Source: Pseudoalteromonas lipolytica (lineage in GTDB: Bacteria > Pseudomonadota > Gammaproteobacteria > Enterobacterales > Alteromonadaceae). From it: a stretch of DNA of 64,000 nt. Below the pieces are notes generated by a model that did not search any database, was not told the origin of the DNA, and was given only the letters and a program-made list of their open reading frames with translations. Where the stretch lies: the NCBI RefSeq assembly GCF_900116435.1, contig NZ_FPAZ01000006.1, forward strand, positions 124,001-188,000, given 5' to 3'. Positions 62,804-64,000 of the stretch are shown here, piece by piece. Made by a program: the position numbers and the translations under genes. The first letter of the stretch is position 1, and every line of letters begins with the position of its first letter.

Positions 62804-63151
62804 CTAATGAACCATAAAGCCGAAGCTATCTTTCATTTTATGTCCATCTTTACCTAAATAGGTCACATCAACGATATAGTTTGTTGGAGCTAATTTAGGT
62901 AGTTCCCATGAAAACTCTCTGGAAGCTTCTTTTGATGGTTTAAAGTCAAATTTAATATTTTCACCTTTTTTATTTTTCAACGTAACTTTAACTACACGTA
63001 CCTCTTTGCTAAATCCCAATGTCAATTTTTCTGGAGTATTCATTAGCATTGCATTATCAGCAGGCACGCTTTTTTCAAGATGCACATGTGCAAATACTGC
63101 ACTACTAAAAACAACACTGATTATGGTTAAAAGTTTAATTAATGTTTTCAT
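62804..63151 (-). CDS. copC: CopC, periplasmic copper-binding protein
   Basis: A 115-residue protein with signal peptide ending FAHVHLEKSVPADNAML; the first mature residue is His, the N-terminal copper ligand of CopC. The rest is the CopC beta-barrel (EKLTLGFSKEVRVVKVTLKN, FSWELPKLAPTNYIVDVTYLGKDGH). It carries Cu(II) between periplasmic partners. Followed by copD. Confidence 0.92.
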   Translation of the reverse strand: MKTLIKLLTIISVVFSSAVFAHVHLEKSVPADNAMLMNTPEKLTLGFSKEVRVVKVTLKNKKGENIKFDFKPSKEASREFSWELPKLAPTNYIVDVTYLGKDGHKMKDSFGFMVH

Positions 63152-63175
63152 ATATACCTCTATTTATTTAATGGA

Positions 63176-64000
63176 TTAACGACTAAATTTATCTTTGAAA
63201 ATTTGATTACTTGGAATCCCAGCATCTATAATTATTTTTTCCACTTCACTCATCATTGCTTCTGGACCGCATAAGTAAAACTCAGCCAAATGTAGTTCTG
63301 ATTTTTGGTTCATATACGGCAGAAGTACTTTTTGAACATAGCCTGAGTGCCCTTGCCATTCTTCTGAAGGATTAGAAAGAGTAGGAATATAAGAGAAGTT
63401 TTTATGCTTCTCACTCAGTGACTTCAATTCATTATGGTATAGCAAGTCATCTTCAGTTCGCGCACCATAGATAAGAGTCAAACCACTTTTATCTTTATGC
63501 TTTTTCAACTGTTCAAAAATAATAGACCTCAGTGGTGCAAGTCCTGAACCCGCACCTATAAACACGCGACTAACTTTTTTATTTGAAGTGGCATAAAAAT
63601 CAGAAAAAGGGCCTCTTGCAGTTATCGTTTCACCTACTTGGAGTGAACCTAAATAACTTGAACCTATTCCTGCTTTAAAACCATTCTTTGCGGTCTGCCA
63701 ACGGATATTAAACATTAACTCATCAGACTCCTCGTCAAAGTTAACTAATGAGTAGTGGCGAGTTACACCGTTATGAGAAAATTTTCCATGATAGTAGCTA
63801 TCCCAGTATTTTTCATAGCACTCTGGCATATCATCTGGACGTAAGCTATTCATCCCTGCTGGCACATCAAATTGCATATATGCACCAGCTTTAAATGCCA
63901 ACTGTTTGCCTGATTTCAGCTTAAATTTCACTTCCTTGATAAAAGGAGTAATGAAATTAGTCGCAACCACAACTAGCTCATGATTTTCAATATTGCGATC
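63176..64000 (-). CDS. NqrF-like FAD/NAD(P)-binding reductase (truncated by window edge)
   Basis: The frame is open to the window end, so the N-terminal part, possibly a [2Fe-2S] domain, lies outside. The visible 274 residues match the C-terminal FAD- and NADH-binding part of NqrF/phenol-hydroxylase-type reductases: TRHYSLVNF (FAD), FIGAGSGLAPLRSIIFEQL (pyridine nucleotide), YGARTEDDLLYHNEL and YLCGPEAMM. No other nqr gene is nearby. It lies 24 bp upstream of copC, so it probably delivers electrons to a metal or heme process in this operon. Confidence 0.85.
   Translation of the reverse strand, partial: DRNIENHELVVVATNFITPFIKEVKFKLKSGKQLAFKAGAYMQFDVPAGMNSLRPDDMPECYEKYWDSYYHGKFSHNGVTRHYSLVNFDEESDELMFNIRWQTAKNGFKAGIGSSYLGSLQVGETITARGPFSDFYATSNKKVSRVFIGAGSGLAPLRSIIFEQLKKHKDKSGLTLIYGARTEDDLLYHNELKSLSEKHKNFSYIPTLSNPSEEWQGHSGYVQKVLLPYMNQKSELHLAEFYLCGPEAMMSEVEKIIIDAGIPSNQIFKDKFSR

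Larger units (their letters stand above)
26660..64000. mobile_element. Integrative element, Tn6283-type (SE-like), right end outside window
   Basis: The left boundary is set where the phoH-like reading frame is broken (about 26660-26675). Immediately inside are four overlapping genes in the order tyrosine recombinase, recombinase-fold protein, tyrosine recombinase, coiled-coil protein. This is the core known from Tn6283 and related strand-biased circularizing integrative elements (intA, tfp, intB, srap). Downstream are only accessory modules: mercury, Qat defence, Cd/Zn/Co efflux and copper resistance, with fragments of older insertions. No second phoH piece or clear right end appears before 64000. 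That all of this cargo belongs to one element is an inference; nested or tandem elements are possible. Confidence 0.72.

Overview
The window looks like a chromosomal segment of a marine gammaproteobacterium of the Alteromonadales, most likely Pseudoalteromonas. This is inferred from the housekeeping gene set (YggT, DUF4426, RdgB, HemW, DUF885 lipoprotein, PatZ, DUF3192, an SO_0444-type Cu/Zn permease) and the moderately AT-rich base composition. No rRNA, tRNA or CRISPR array was seen.

Layout: 1-26.4 kb is ordinary backbone. It holds a 5'-truncated yggT, DUF4426, rdgB-hemW, a DUF885 lipoprotein, a hypothetical gene with a flippase, a SIMPL protein, patZ with a K+ channel, a 1501-residue propeller/PAS/GGDEF/EAL protein, and small metabolic genes. 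It also holds a zntR-permease operon with a clear MerR-type promoter, a 2-hydroxyacid dehydrogenase, DUF3192, and a hybrid histidine kinase overlapping a REC-GGDEF regulator.

Near 26.66 kb a phoH-like ATPase gene is cut in the middle of its Walker B region. From there to the end of the window everything looks acquired. The first block is four overlapping same-strand genes: tyrosine recombinase, large recombinase-fold protein, second tyrosine recombinase, small coiled-coil protein. This is the signature of the Tn6283-type strand-biased circularizing integrative elements (intA-tfp-intB-srap). The right end and the other half of phoH are not in the window, so the element is probably longer than 37 kb.

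The cargo comes in modules. (1) A reduced mercury locus, merR-merC-GDCCVxC, with a textbook mer operator but no merA in view, followed by a dead mntP. (2) A complete Qat anti-phage system, qatA-qatB-qatC-qatD, preceded by an overlapping serine resolvase. (3) A CadR/PbrR-like regulator facing a CDF-like transporter, a transglutaminase-like protein, a second CDF transporter and a czcCBA efflux pump. (4) A scar (49.57-50.32 kb) made of decayed copies of a cupredoxin gene, the resolvase and the MerR regulator. (5) A copper module: DUF305 and glutaredoxin-MauE on the + strand. On the - strand is a MerR-driven operon of P-type ATPase, cupredoxin, DUF2933, isoprenylcysteine-methyltransferase-like protein, Met/His-rich protein and HMA-like protein. 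(6) A periplasmic copper operon read leftward from the window edge: NqrF-like reductase, copC, copD, NTF2-like protein, multicopper oxidase copA, copB.

As a whole the cargo would export Zn/Cd/Co and Cu(I) from the cytoplasm, oxidise and bind copper in the periplasm, and defend against phage. Four regulated promoters of the MerR family can be read directly, each with a 19-20 bp spacer and a dyad. Start codons were adjusted where a better ribosome binding site or family alignment supports a different start. All functional calls rest on recognised motifs and family memory; no database search was run.
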